From positions 1-45,335 of the forward strand of contig CAIJLJ010000043.1 in NCBI GenBank assembly GCA_903821395.1: DNA of 45,335 bases, written 5' to 3'. Source of the stretch: an uncultured Solirubrobacterales bacterium (GTDB lineage: Bacteria; Actinomycetota; Thermoleophilia; Solirubrobacterales; Solirubrobacteraceae). Shown piece by piece: positions 33,498 to 44,957 of this stretch; the first letter of the stretch is position 1, and every line of letters starts with the position of its first letter. A program made the position numbers and the translations under genes. The notes below the pieces were generated by a model, which saw only the letters and a list, made by a program, of their open reading frames with translations, did no database searches and was not told the DNA's origin.

Positions 33498-33503
33498 TCC
33501 GTC

Positions 33504-33977
33504 ATGAAGCGTTTGGTCATCGCCCTCTCCGTCGCAGCGCTGTTGGCAGTGCCAACAGCGGCATCCGCTCGCTCAGTCCTCTGGGCAGGTACGCACGGCA
33601 CCCCCGGCGTCTTCGATTTTGCCGGAGTGCCGTTCGAAACGCTCATGCTGGACACGAACACCGGCAGGGTTTCGATCAAATCACTTCAGGCCGTGATGGC
33701 CTGCACCAACCCGGCGGGCCACGTCAGTCCGGTCGCTTTCTGGGTGACAAATTCACACGTGCGTGCGACGCTGCACAGCAATCGCTACACGATTGACCTC
33801 AGCTCGGTCGCCAATGGCGGCCGTCACGCTGCCGTCCACGTCACAGGCACGCTCGGCTCGAACGGGCGCGGCTCCGCTCGGATTAGAATCCTCGGGAATA
33901 GCCGTGACAGCAACGGCGCGATTCTTGAACGGTGCTCGCGGGAAGTGACGATCGCCGTCCGTCGCGGCCCGAGCTAA
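33504..33977 (+). CDS. Small exported protein of unknown function
   Basis: A 157-residue protein with a clear signal peptide (MKRLVIALSVAALLAVPTAASA, cleavage near residue 22). The mature part has two cysteines (in VMACTNPAG and LERCSRE) that could form a disulfide, and a beta-rich pattern. No domain is recognised. It converges with dnaG, one base apart. Confidence 0.72.
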   Translation: MKRLVIALSVAALLAVPTAASARSVLWAGTHGTPGVFDFAGVPFETLMLDTNTGRVSIKSLQAVMACTNPAGHVSPVAFWVTNSHVRATLHSNRYTIDLSSVANGGRHAAVHVTGTLGSNGRGSARIRILGNSRDSNGAILERCSREVTIAVRRGPS

Positions 33978-33978
33978 G

Positions 33979-35790
33979 TCAGCTCTGCGGTTCGCGGGTC
34001 TGCTCGAGGCTCTCTTCGACCTCGCGTTCGATCTGGTCACGGAGGCTTTCGCGCTGCTCAACAAGCCCTACGAGCAGCTTTGGATCATTCTGCTGAGCGG
34101 CAACGATCTCGCGCTCTGTTCGGGCTGCGCGCAGGCGCAGACCCTCTGCGTTGAGCGCAGCACGTGAGCTGGCGTTCTGAACCGCGCGCACCTGAAGCTC
34201 GGCAAGTGTCCGACCGAGCTCCTCGTCATCGGCCGGAGCATGAACCTCTGAGCCCGGTGGCGTGGCGATAATTAGCTGCGCGGCGCGCAGAAACACCGGG
34301 CTGACGAAGTCAAGTTCCAGATCCATCGCGGCGAGAGCCTCCCTGCCGACGGCTGGATCGGCGAGGCACTGAACGAGGAATGCACGCTCTACGCGCGCGC
34401 CAGGATCGATGACGGTCGTTGCAGGGCGCAGCGGCTGATCGGGGGCCTCATCACCGGCCACAGGACTAGCTGTCGGTGTCGGCGCTGGCAGCGGGCGCGC
34501 ACGGCCGAGCCACTCGCTGAGCTTGGCTCCGCTCACGCCGAGCGCGGCTGCGGCAACTTCAGTTAGCTCGTCGCGCATAGCGCTGGCTGGGAGTGGAGTG
34601 ATGATCGGCGCGAGCTCACTCACTGCGCGGTCTTTCCCTTCTGCCGTTGAGAGATCTGCGAGCAGCAGCGCACGGTCAACGCGGAAACGGACGAAAGGCA
34701 CTGAGCCTGCAACCAGCTTCGTAATCGCCTCGGGACCCTGCTGCTGGACGATATCGGCCGGGTCATTGCCTGCCGGAAGCGGCACGACGCGCAGCTCAAG
34801 CTTGCGTCCCTCGGCCACCTTGGCGGCGCGAATCATCGCCTCTTGCCCCGCGCTGTCAGCGTCGAGCGCGAGCGCCACGACCGGGGCCATTCGCGCCAGC
34901 TCAGAGACTTGATCCTCGGTGAGCGCGGTACCCATCAGCCCGACCGTGTTGCGCAGACCGGCCTGATGCATTGCGATTACGTCGGTGTAGCCCTCGCAGA
35001 GAATCACCTCACCGCCCTTTGCGGCCGCGGCGCGGGCAAGGTCGGCGGCGTAGACCTGACGGCCCTTGTGGAAGACGGCGTTCTCTGAGCTGTTCAGATA
35101 CTTGGGCTGTTGGTCAGCGCCGACGGCGCGCGCACCAAAGCCGAGCACGCGGCCGCGGCTATCGCAGAGCGGGAATGTGATTCGCCTGCGGAAACGGTCG
35201 TAAACGTTGCCCTTCTGATTCTTCGCCGTCAACCCAGCGTCCCAAAGCTCCTCTTCGCTATAGCCGCTCTGGCGTGAAGCGATCAAAACCTTGTCCCAGG
35301 CGCTCGGGGCGTAACCGACGCGGAACTCGCGCAGCAGAGCCTCATCGAGCCCGCGCGACTTGAGGTACTCGCGGGACTCCTCGGCCTCCGGTGATTCCCA
35401 AAGGTTGCGAACGTAAAAGGCAGCCGTGCGCTCAAGCAACTCGAGCAGCCGGTCACGCTTCTCGCGTCGCTGCGCCGCCTGCGGGTCCTCCTCCGTCAGT
35501 TCCATCGTCACGCCATAGCGATCAGAGAGCGACTCAACTGCTTCGCGGAAATTGAGCCCCTCGGTTAGCTGTACGAACTTAAAGAGGTCTCCCCCTTCGC
35601 CGCAACCAAAACAGTGGAACACCTTCTGCACTGGATCGACGCTGAACGACGGGCTGCGTTCGTCGTGGAACGGGCAGACACCCATTAGCTGCTGCCCCGA
35701 TCGCTTCAGCTCGGTCTTTGCGCCGACTAGCTCCGCCATGTCAACGGTCTGGCGCAGGCGCTCGATTGAATCGTCGGTGTAGAGCGGCAT
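33979..35790 (-). CDS. dnaG: DNA primase DnaG
   Basis: A 603-residue primase. The CHC2 zinc-binding domain has C39, H42, C60 and C63. The Toprim catalytic core shows the glutamate in LCEGYTDVIAMHQAG and the DxD in ALDADSAGQEA. A helical C-terminal domain that contacts DnaB follows, with a charged coiled-coil-like end. It makes RNA primers at the replication fork. Gene order dnaG after dgt is common in actinobacteria. The ATG at 35790 lies 10 bases after the dgt stop. Confidence 0.96.
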   Translation of the reverse strand: MPLYTDDSIERLRQTVDMAELVGAKTELKRSGQQLMGVCPFHDERSPSFSVDPVQKVFHCFGCGEGGDLFKFVQLTEGLNFREAVESLSDRYGVTMELTEEDPQAAQRREKRDRLLELLERTAAFYVRNLWESPEAEESREYLKSRGLDEALLREFRVGYAPSAWDKVLIASRQSGYSEEELWDAGLTAKNQKGNVYDRFRRRITFPLCDSRGRVLGFGARAVGADQQPKYLNSSENAVFHKGRQVYAADLARAAAAKGGEVILCEGYTDVIAMHQAGLRNTVGLMGTALTEDQVSELARMAPVVALALDADSAGQEAMIRAAKVAEGRKLELRVVPLPAGNDPADIVQQQGPEAITKLVAGSVPFVRFRVDRALLLADLSTAEGKDRAVSELAPIITPLPASAMRDELTEVAAAALGVSGAKLSEWLGRARPLPAPTPTASPVAGDEAPDQPLRPATTVIDPGARVERAFLVQCLADPAVGREALAAMDLELDFVSPVFLRAAQLIIATPPGSEVHAPADDEELGRTLAELQVRAVQNASSRAALNAEGLRLRAARTEREIVAAQQNDPKLLVGLVEQRESLRDQIEREVEESLEQTREPQS

Positions 35791-35800
35791 CGGTGGCAGC

Positions 35801-36841
35801 TTACGCGGCGAACGACTCCGGAACGGTCAGCTGCTCAAAGACGCGGATGCAGTAGCGGTCGGTCATGCCCGCCAGATAATCAGTTACGCGCCGATCGAGG
35901 GCCGCCCCGGGCGCGCCGCCGCCATCAGGGATCCGATCCGGATCGGCGACGTAATGGTTGAAGAGAGTTGTGATGACGCGCTCTATTCGGCTGTGCTCGG
36001 CGCGCGCGCTGACGCCGAGGTAGACGTTTTCAAACATCCATGTACGCAGCTCATCCATCGCCGCACCGGCCTCTGCTCCTTGAACAATTGCCCCGGCAGC
36101 TTGTGAGTGTTCAACGAGGTCGTGTACGAGATAGTCAATTCGGGCCGAGCCGCTGGCGCCAAGGGCACCAATTGGGCCTTCGGGCAGGTCGCTCTCATCA
36201 ACGACCCCAGCGCGGGTTGCATCATCAATATCGTGGTTTATGTAGGCGACCCGATCGACCAGACGTACGATCGCACCCTCAAGCGTGCGCGGCGGGTCAG
36301 CGCGGCCGGAGTGGCAGGCGATCCCGTCGCGAACGTCTTCATTCAAGTTGAGGCCGGCGCCGTCGCGCTCGAGCACGTCGACTACCCGGAGTGACTGCTC
36401 GTAGTGGCGAAAGCCGCCATCGAACCGCTCTTTAAGGCACCGATCAAGCACAGCTTCGCCGATGTGACCGAATGGTGGATGGCCGAGGTCATGGCCGAGG
36501 CCGATCGCCTCAGTTAGGTCTTCATTCAGTCTCAGTGCGCGGGCCACGGTGCGCGCGATCTGCGTTACCTCAATCGTGTGTGTAAGGCGTGTGCGGTAAT
36601 GGTCGCCCTCGGGAGAGACGAAGACCTGTGTCTTGTGTTTGAGCCGGCGGAACGCTTTGCAGTGGACGATTCTGTCGCGGTCCCGTTGAAGCGGTGATCG
36701 CAGCCCGCAGTCAGGTTCATCAACGAGCCGACGGGCCGGCCAGGAGCGCGCAGCAAGCGGCGAGAGCAGCTCCTCTTCGAGCGCCTGCTGGCGTTCGGCG
36801 AAAGCTTGGGCTACTGAGCCGGGGTTGGCGTGCGGATCCAT
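35801..36841 (-). CDS. dgt: Deoxyguanosinetriphosphate triphosphohydrolase-like protein
   Basis: A 346-residue HD-domain phosphohydrolase. Metal ligands are seen in RLTHTIEVTQIA and GLGHDLGHPPFGHIGE (the HD pair), with a further Asp near NHDIDDA. The family removes triphosphate from dNTPs and helps balance precursor pools. The length and the LRSPLQRDRDRIVHCKAFRRLKHKTQVF block match type-2 dGTPase-like proteins. The start may be the ATG at 36841, 36850 or 36868; the shortest leaves the conserved part intact. It lies between recO and dnaG in one operon. Confidence 0.92.
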   Translation of the reverse strand: MDPHANPGSVAQAFAERQQALEEELLSPLAARSWPARRLVDEPDCGLRSPLQRDRDRIVHCKAFRRLKHKTQVFVSPEGDHYRTRLTHTIEVTQIARTVARALRLNEDLTEAIGLGHDLGHPPFGHIGEAVLDRCLKERFDGGFRHYEQSLRVVDVLERDGAGLNLNEDVRDGIACHSGRADPPRTLEGAIVRLVDRVAYINHDIDDATRAGVVDESDLPEGPIGALGASGSARIDYLVHDLVEHSQAAGAIVQGAEAGAAMDELRTWMFENVYLGVSARAEHSRIERVITTLFNHYVADPDRIPDGGGAPGAALDRRVTDYLAGMTDRYCIRVFEQLTVPESFAA

Positions 36842-36884
36842 CGCGCTCATTCTCGCAGCCCACGGCATGCTGCTGCCAAACAGG

Positions 36885-37601
36885 TCATGCGATCTCTTTC
36901 AGGCGCACCTGCCCGTGGTGCGCAGCAGTCTCACTGATCGCGCGATCTGCCAGCGCGATCACGCGCGCGTCGGCGGCGGGCGTTTCGGCTAGTGGCCGTC
37001 CAAGGGCGTCAGTGAGGAAACGATGTGTCTCGCCATCGAGCTCAAACGATCCCGCCTCGCAGGACGCGCAAATCACTCCCCCGGCCGCTGGCGAAAACCC
37101 AACTAGTTGATCGGCCTCGCCGCAGCTGGCGCAGGCAGCGAGCTGCGGAGCGAACCCAGCGGCCAACAGAAGTTTTAAGCGAAATGCAACTTGGAACTCG
37201 TCGGTCGCCTTCTGAGGATTCTCGTCGAGCAGCGCTAGCGCGCTACAGAGCAGATTGAACACCTCTGGGTGCGGCTCACCGGAGTCGAAGACTCTGCCGA
37301 GTGAGTCGCAAGCCCTTGCCGCACTGTTGAGCGCCCGCTCATCGGCGCGCAGAGTCGTATATGCAGCCACCGTTTCCGCGCCGGTCACGGTCATCAGGTC
37401 GCTGCGCCCCTCGTGAAGCTCAAGATTGAGGCGGAAGAACGGTTCTAGTCGGCCCCCGAAGCGACTTTTCGAGCGACGGACTCCTTTTGCGATCGCACTG
37501 ATCTTGCCGCGCATCGGTGTGTATACGTGCAGGATCCGATCGGCTTCGCCGTAGCGCATCGACCTTAGGACCACCGCTTCGGTCTTAACCGGCCCAGCCA
37601 T
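36885..37601 (-). CDS. recO: DNA repair protein RecO
   Basis: A 238-residue protein with an N-terminal OB fold (TEAVVLRSMRYGEADRILHVYTP), a helical middle part, and a four-cysteine zinc site (CASC ... CASC, about residues 158-187). RecO loads RecA onto SSB-coated single-stranded DNA with RecR. It is the first gene of the recO-dgt-dnaG operon; its start is 36 bases from the divergent glutaredoxin gene. Confidence 0.95.
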   Translation of the reverse strand: MAGPVKTEAVVLRSMRYGEADRILHVYTPMRGKISAIAKGVRRSKSRFGGRLEPFFRLNLELHEGRSDLMTVTGAETVAAYTTLRADERALNSAARACDSLGRVFDSGEPHPEVFNLLCSALALLDENPQKATDEFQVAFRLKLLLAAGFAPQLAACASCGEADQLVGFSPAAGGVICASCEAGSFELDGETHRFLTDALGRPLAETPAADARVIALADRAISETAAHHGQVRLKEIA

Positions 37602-37624
37602 TAGAGAACCGCTCGCCGGCTCGC

Positions 37625-37630
37625 TACATT
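37625..37630 (+). promoter_or_regulatory. -10-like element before glutaredoxin, facing the recO promoter
   Basis: TACATT ends 7 bases before the ATG at 37638. On the opposite strand TATAAA (37629-37634) could serve recO, so the two divergent promoters would share bases. Confidence 0.42.
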
Positions 37631-37637
37631 TATAGGC

Positions 37638-37892
37638 ATGCCAAACGTTGTCATGTACTCATCATCGCCATGCCCGTACTGCTCGCAGGCGAAGGCGCTG
37701 CTCAATGCCCGTGAGATTCCGTTTAAGGAGATCAACCTCAGCATGGACGCCGAAGGCCGGGCTGCCCTCAACGAGAAGACCGGCATGATGACCTTCCCAC
37801 AGATCCTCGTTGATGACCAGCCGGTCGGCGGATTCCAAGAACTCATCGCCGCCGACCAGAACGGGAAGCTAAACGAGTTGTTCGGCGCTTAG
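37638..37892 (+). CDS. grxC: Glutaredoxin (GrxC type)
   Basis: An 84-residue thioredoxin-fold protein with the dithiol active site CPYC (C12, C15), the cis-Pro region MMTFPQILVDDQPVGG and the GGFQEL glutathione-binding loop. It reduces disulfides or mixed disulfides using glutathione or a mycothiol-type thiol; mycoredoxin-like use is possible in actinobacteria. Its last 50 bases overlap the 3' end of the fpg gene on the other strand. Confidence 0.94.
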   Translation: MPNVVMYSSSPCPYCSQAKALLNAREIPFKEINLSMDAEGRAALNEKTGMMTFPQILVDDQPVGGFQELIAADQNGKLNELFGA

Positions 37893-38724
37893 AGGTCCCC
37901 CGCGGGCGCGTTTGACAGCGTTCGCACACGTAGGTCCCTCTCCCTGCGACGACCATCTTTCGAATCTCGTTGCCGCAGCGCGGGCAAGGCTCGCCCGCGC
38001 GCCGGTGAACGAGAAACTCGTCTTGGAAGCTGCCGTAGAGTCCGTCGGCGTGACGGAAGTCATCGATCGTTGCGCCGCCCGCATCGAGCCCAGCCTGTAG
38101 AGCATCTTGAATTGTCGTGGCCAACAGCGCGTATTGAGCCGGTTTGAGACGTCCGGCTTCGCGCATCGGGTGGACTTTGGCGCGGAACAGCGCCTCGTCG
38201 GCGTAGATATTGCCTATCCCAGCGACCGCGCGTTGGTCGAGCAGGAAGGCCTTGACCGAGGTTCGTTTTTCGGACGCCAGCGCGCGCAGCGCGGCTCCGT
38301 CGAGCGCGCCTGAGAGCGGTTCGATCCCCAGCCGCGAAGCAAAGTAGCGCTCAAGCGACTCATCTCCGACGATCACCTCGGCCGTGCCAAAGCGCCGCGG
38401 GTCGGTGAAACGCAGCGTCTTGCCACCCTCGAGCTCGAATACGGCGCGCTGGTAGGGAGCGGCGGAGTCACCTTCCAAGAGGAAGTTCCCGGTCATCCGC
38501 AGGTGGCAGATCAAATAGAACTCGTCGCCGAGCGCGAAGATCAGGTACTTGCCGCGGCGATCGAGCCGCTCGATTGTTCGCCCTTCGATAAGACTGGCGA
38601 GCTCATCGGCGGCAAGCGGACTCGCCCACTTGGGATCGAGCACCTCGAGGCGCGTAATCAGCTTGCCGCTAAGTGCAGGTGCCAGCTGACGGCGGATCGT
38701 TTCAACTTCAGGCAGCTCTGGCAT
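37843..38724 (-). CDS. mutM: Formamidopyrimidine-DNA glycosylase (Fpg/MutM)
   Basis: A 293-residue base-excision enzyme. The catalytic N-terminal proline follows the initiator Met (MPELPEVETIRRQLAP), the lysine of RRGKYLIF is present, the helix-two-turn-helix region contains GIGNIYADEALF, and the C-terminal zinc finger CPRCGNEIRK ... YVCERCQ is complete. It removes 8-oxoguanine and nicks the strand. About 20 extra basic residues follow the zinc finger (TRPRGTSKRR...SGRRR); this part is encoded antisense to the glutaredoxin gene. The ATG at 38724 is used because Pro must be residue 2. Confidence 0.96.
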   Translation of the reverse strand: MPELPEVETIRRQLAPALSGKLITRLEVLDPKWASPLAADELASLIEGRTIERLDRRGKYLIFALGDEFYLICHLRMTGNFLLEGDSAAPYQRAVFELEGGKTLRFTDPRRFGTAEVIVGDESLERYFASRLGIEPLSGALDGAALRALASEKRTSVKAFLLDQRAVAGIGNIYADEALFRAKVHPMREAGRLKPAQYALLATTIQDALQAGLDAGGATIDDFRHADGLYGSFQDEFLVHRRAGEPCPRCGNEIRKMVVAGRGTYVCERCQTRPRGTSKRRTTRLASRSGRRR

Positions 38725-38766
38725 CACTGCCGAGGATAGGCGCGGCGGCTGTCGTCTGCGCTGAAG

Positions 38767-39717
38767 TTACGCGGCGTGACCGATTGTTGCCCGCGGGTGG
38801 GCACCAAAGTACTGGTCCTTCAGCCGCTCAGCTGACAGGTGCGTGTAGATCTGGGTCGTGGCGATGTCAGCGTGCCCGAGCATCTCTTGCAGTGCGCGTA
38901 GATCGCAGCCACCGGCGAGGAGATGCGTTGCGAAGGTGTGGCGAAGCGTGTGCGGGCTCATAAGCCCAGCCAGGCCAGCAGCGCGAGCGTGGCCCTGCAC
39001 AACCTTGTAGAGGCCTTGGCGCGTGAGTGCGCCGCCACGTTGGTTAACGAACAGGTGCTCTTCGTCGCGAATTCCAACCAGCTTTGGCCGAGCCTCATCG
39101 AGATAGATACGGAGAGCGGCAACAGCAGCGCTGCCCACTGGGATCAGCCGTTCTTTGGAGCCTTTGCCTCGGGCCCTCATAACACCCTCGTCAAGGTCAA
39201 TGTCGCCGATCAGGAGACCCGTAGCTTCAGAAGCGCGCAAGCCACACGCGTACATCAGCTCCAACATCGCACGGTCGCGCTTGGCGCCCGAGCTGTTTCC
39301 CTGCGGTGCAGCGAGCAGCAGCGAAACTTGATCGCGGCTGAGGACCTTCGGCAAGCGCCGCGGCTTGCGCGGGGCGCGCAGATCGGCAGTCGGGTCATGG
39401 TTGATTATCCCCTCGCGGCGCAGGTGGCGATAGAACGAGCGCAGACACGCGGTCTTGCGCTGGAGCGTTGCCGCAGCGGCGGGAGCCCGATCGGGACCCC
39501 CACCCGCTAACTGATCGAGGAAACCAGCGAGTTCGGTGTGCCCGGCTTCCAGAACCGATGAATCGCTCTCCTCGAGGTAAAGACCGAACTGCATCAAGTC
39601 GGTTCGATATGCGCCGAGCGTGTTACGCGAAAGCCCACGTTCTAGCTCGAGATAGGCAAGAAAGTCCAGAACGTGGTGCTGAAAGGTTCGCTCGCCGGCC
39701 GTGGTCGCAATCGCCAT
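38767..39717 (-). CDS. xerD: Tyrosine recombinase XerD (XerC/D family)
   Basis: A 316-residue recombinase with an N-terminal SAM-like core-binding domain (about 12-110) and a catalytic domain carrying all key residues: R161 in CGLRASE, H256 and R259 in SPHTLRHTFATH, H282 in LGHADI and the nucleophile Y291 in QIYTHL. It resolves chromosome dimers at dif sites. It lies downstream of pyrG as in mycobacteria, so it is the housekeeping enzyme rather than a phage integrase. Confidence 0.94.
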   Translation of the reverse strand: MAIATTAGERTFQHHVLDFLAYLELERGLSRNTLGAYRTDLMQFGLYLEESDSSVLEAGHTELAGFLDQLAGGGPDRAPAAAATLQRKTACLRSFYRHLRREGIINHDPTADLRAPRKPRRLPKVLSRDQVSLLLAAPQGNSSGAKRDRAMLELMYACGLRASEATGLLIGDIDLDEGVMRARGKGSKERLIPVGSAAVAALRIYLDEARPKLVGIRDEEHLFVNQRGGALTRQGLYKVVQGHARAAGLAGLMSPHTLRHTFATHLLAGGCDLRALQEMLGHADIATTQIYTHLSAERLKDQYFGAHPRATIGHAA

Positions 39718-39779
39718 CTGAGTGCAATTCGCCGCCGGGCCGCGGCTTCCTTACCGCTGCAACAGGCGCTGCGTGGAGC

Positions 39780-40799
39780 TCAGCTGGCGACGTCGAGCTG
39801 TGAGCCAAGCAGCGCGCCGCCGGCGAGCGCCGCGCCAAAGAACAGCGGGTCATCTTCGATCGAGCGCCCCATCGTTGTAGCCGGAAGTCCACTCTCGTCA
39901 TAGGCAGCCAGATCAACCTCAACTTCGACGATCGAATGACCGCAGCCGCGGCCAATCAACTCACCGCTCCCAACCGGCGCACCAACACTGACCGGGGCCA
40001 GCAAGAGGTCGAGAACAGTCTGTGTGTGGTGGGAACAACCTTGATGGCGTTCGCGTTCGTCACTGCTCGACATCCGCGGCGCGACGATTACCGGACACCC
40101 GAGCGCGAGCGCGGTGTGTGCGGCGTCAAGAGCGGCCATACCGCCGTGCCCGAACCTCGAGCCTGAACCGATGATGCCCGGGCCCGGCGCAATCACTGCC
40201 GCGTCCCAGCCAAGTTCGGTGAGCCCGTAAGCGAGTGCGCCAGCCAGCGATATTGCCTCTGCTTCGCCGCCGTAGCTTGAGCCGGCAGTAACGGTTCCAG
40301 CGAGCAGCCCTCGTGCACGCAGATCTGCGACCGTCCGCGAGTGGCCGCCCGGCAGCGCCCCTCCAGCAGCCTGAATGAAGCCAAGCCTTGTGCCGGCGCG
40401 TACCTGCGCGACCGCCCAAGCGAACGGTGCTAGCTGACCGTGCAGGAAGCAGACGCCGACAGGCCGTCCTTCGGGCAGCCCCTCGCTTGCATCCTCAACA
40501 GGGATCACAGCGTGCTGCAACGAGCTGTAGTTCAGCTTCATGACATGCGCGCCCGATGCCCCGTCGCCGCCAAGCCCGCGCGTGAGATTGACGTGCACAA
40601 TGTCAAAGCCCCCCGATCCGAGCGCGAGGTCGGCCGCCGCCGTGTTGATTACGACCGAGTCTCCAATCTCGCATGGCCCTACAAGAGCCGTGTCAGCGGT
40701 AGCCGCGCGTGGGCCACGCCCTGGCACGTCAACCACGAGTTGCTGCTCTGGGGCGACCTCAGCGGCCTCGGTTACGACACCTTCGCGCAGGACGAGCAT
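39780..40799 (-). CDS. DUF3866-family protein of unknown function
   Basis: A 339-residue soluble protein. It starts with a beta-barrel-like part (LVVDVPGRGPRAATADTALVG...GDSVVINTAA) and continues with a Gly-rich alpha/beta domain containing HVMKLNYSSLQHAV, VIAPGPGIIGSGSRFGHGG and APRMSSSDERERHQGCSHHTQTVLDLL. This resembles the actinobacterial DUF3866 family, whose role is unknown. The stop of the M20 peptidase gene is 3 bases upstream and an AAGGA ribosome-binding site lies within that gene's end, so the genes are coupled. Confidence 0.82.
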   Translation of the reverse strand: MLVLREGVVTEAAEVAPEQQLVVDVPGRGPRAATADTALVGPCEIGDSVVINTAAADLALGSGGFDIVHVNLTRGLGGDGASGAHVMKLNYSSLQHAVIPVEDASEGLPEGRPVGVCFLHGQLAPFAWAVAQVRAGTRLGFIQAAGGALPGGHSRTVADLRARGLLAGTVTAGSSYGGEAEAISLAGALAYGLTELGWDAAVIAPGPGIIGSGSRFGHGGMAALDAAHTALALGCPVIVAPRMSSSDERERHQGCSHHTQTVLDLLLAPVSVGAPVGSGELIGRGCGHSIVEVEVDLAAYDESGLPATTMGRSIEDDPLFFGAALAGGALLGSQLDVAS

Positions 40800-40802
40800 C
40801 GA

Positions 40803-41939
40803 TCAATCCTTACCGAGCTCGTCCAACAAAGCGAATGTGACGTTGAGCATTGCCTCGAGGTCGCTTACGGCAACGCGCTCATCGGGCTGGTGTGAATTCT
40901 GCGTGCCGTTTGCAAGATTCACGCAGCTGAAGCCTTTTTCGCGGAAGGCGTTTGCGTCTGAGCCGCCGCCGCTCTCCACGAGAGTCGGCTGAAAGCCGCA
41001 AGCCCGCAGAGCCTCCTGCGCGGCGCGCACGCCACGCTCATCGTCCGACAGGCGGTACCCCACGAACGACCGTTCAATCGTCAGGTCCAAATCACACTGA
41101 CAATCGGGCGCGTTGGCGGCGTCCTGAAACACTTCAGCAACGTTCTCTGCCATCAGTTCGGCCTGACCATCTGTCAGCGACCTGACCTCACCGTCAACTT
41201 GGCAGCGCTCGGGTACGACGTTAGTACCGGCAACTCCGCCGCGTATCCGCGCGACGTTTGCGGTACTCGCTTCATCGATCCGTCCGTCGGGGAGAGCAGC
41301 GATCGCACGAGCAGCTGTCGTTATCGCGCTGCGTCCGTCCTGCGGCGCGATCCCAGCATGCGCAGCACGGCCTCGAACGTCAGCACGCCAGCGGATATGA
41401 GTTGGCGACGCGCCGATGATCTCACCGATCGGAGTGGCGTGGTCGAAGACAAAGCCGAGCTCGGAGCTGAGCTGTCCCAGATCGAAGTTGTTGGCTCCAA
41501 GCAGGCCGGGCTCCTCGGCAACCGTGAAGCAGAGCTCGACGCCCAGCGGCGCGCCTTCGATCTTCACTCGACGCGCCAGCTCAAGCAAGACCGCAACCGC
41601 GGCCTTGTTATCGGCTCCGAGAATCGTGTCGCACTCGCTCTGCCACACGCCATCGACGACAACCGGTCTAATCTCACCGTCGTGTGGCACGGTGTCGAGA
41701 TGGGCACAGAAGAAAGCGCACCCGTCGCCACTCCCGCTGATCCGCGCCAGCAAGTTCCCGCTCTCACCGCCGATCGCCGATCCGGCTCCGTCCTCGTCAA
41801 CCTCGACGCCGATTTGTTCGAGCTCGCTGCGGACGTAATGCGCGACCGCGCCCTCGTGGCGGGACGAACTAGAGATAGCGCAGAGTGCCGCGAAGGTTTC
41901 GTTTAGGCGCCGGGTCTCGAGCTCCGAGGCTGGCCTCAT
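40803..41939 (-). CDS. M20-family metallopeptidase (peptidase T-like)
   Basis: A 378-residue zinc peptidase. Metal ligands are H80 and D82 (CAHLDTVP), D110 (LGADNKAAVA), the catalytic pair E142/E143 (VAEEPGLLG) and a C-terminal His in NSHQPDE. The dimerisation insert contains HAGIAPQDGRSAI. It probably cleaves small peptides in the cytoplasm. The ATG at 41939 lies 10 bases after the pyrG stop; the frame continues upstream inside pyrG but without sense. In this lineage it sits between pyrG and DUF3866/xerD. Confidence 0.9.
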   Translation of the reverse strand: MRPASELETRRLNETFAALCAISSSSRHEGAVAHYVRSELEQIGVEVDEDGAGSAIGGESGNLLARISGSGDGCAFFCAHLDTVPHDGEIRPVVVDGVWQSECDTILGADNKAAVAVLLELARRVKIEGAPLGVELCFTVAEEPGLLGANNFDLGQLSSELGFVFDHATPIGEIIGASPTHIRWRADVRGRAAHAGIAPQDGRSAITTAARAIAALPDGRIDEASTANVARIRGGVAGTNVVPERCQVDGEVRSLTDGQAELMAENVAEVFQDAANAPDCQCDLDLTIERSFVGYRLSDDERGVRAAQEALRACGFQPTLVESGGGSDANAFREKGFSCVNLANGTQNSHQPDERVAVSDLEAMLNVTFALLDELGKD

Positions 41940-41949
41940 TCGCGAACGA

Positions 41950-44449
<2,500 letters not shown>

Positions 44450-44455
44450 CTGAGC

Positions 44456-44461
44456 AACCTA
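44456..44461 (-). promoter_or_regulatory. -10-like element at the head of the pyrG operon
   Basis: TAGGTT on the minus strand ends 6 bases before the GTG at 44449, with no ribosome-binding site. This matches the leaderless pattern of other genes here. Confidence 0.4.
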
Positions 44462-44496
44462 CATAGCGCAGCGGACGAGCATTTCCCGTGACCGCC

Positions 44497-44534
44497 CTCC
44501 TCCGCTAACGTTTGGCGGAGCCAAAGCAGAGGAG
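44497..44534 (+). promoter_or_regulatory. Possible folding leader of msrB that can mask the ribosome-binding site
   Basis: CTCCGC (44500-44505) and GCGGAG (44515-44520) can form a 6-bp hairpin. The overlapping CTCCTC (44497-44502) is perfectly complementary to the ribosome-binding site GAGGAG (44529-44534). The two pairings exclude each other. The transcription start is unknown, so this is tentative. Confidence 0.25.
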
Positions 44535-44537
44535 ACG

Positions 44538-44954
44538 ATGATGAGCACCGACAACCCGATTGAGCCGACCGAGATGACCGACGAGCAGTGGCGCGAACGC
44601 CTCGATCCTGAAGCGTTCGCCGTGCTGCGCGAAGCAGCGACCGAACCAGCTTTCACAGGCGCCTACAACGACGAGAAGGGCGTCGGAATGTTCCGCTGCA
44701 AAGGATGCAACGCGGAGCTATTTTCGTCCGATACGAAGTTCGATTCAGGAACCGGCTGGCCGAGCTTTACCGACCCGGTCGTCTCAAATGCCGTCACTCT
44801 TGTCGACGACAACTCGCACGGAATGCGCCGCACCGAGGCAATCTGCGCCAAGTGCGGCGGCCACCTCGGCCACGTCTTCGACGACGGCCCCGGCGAGAGC
44901 GGCCAGCGCTGGTGCATCAACTCAGCCGCGCTGGACTTCGAAGAACGCGAGTAG
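44538..44954 (+). CDS. msrB: Peptide methionine-R-sulfoxide reductase MsrB
   Basis: A 138-residue protein with two zinc CxxC pairs (C54/C57 and C103/C106), the conserved FDSGTGWPSF block and the catalytic C126 in RWCINSAAL. It reduces methionine-R-sulfoxide in oxidised proteins using thioredoxin. The start has a GAGGAG ribosome-binding site; ATG 44538 or 44541 are both possible. It is an oppositely oriented single gene inserted between the pyrG operon and the mctB-like gene. Confidence 0.96.
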   Translation: MMSTDNPIEPTEMTDEQWRERLDPEAFAVLREAATEPAFTGAYNDEKGVGMFRCKGCNAELFSSDTKFDSGTGWPSFTDPVVSNAVTLVDDNSHGMRRTEAICAKCGGHLGHVFDDGPGESGQRWCINSAALDFEERE

Positions 44955-44957
44955 CGA

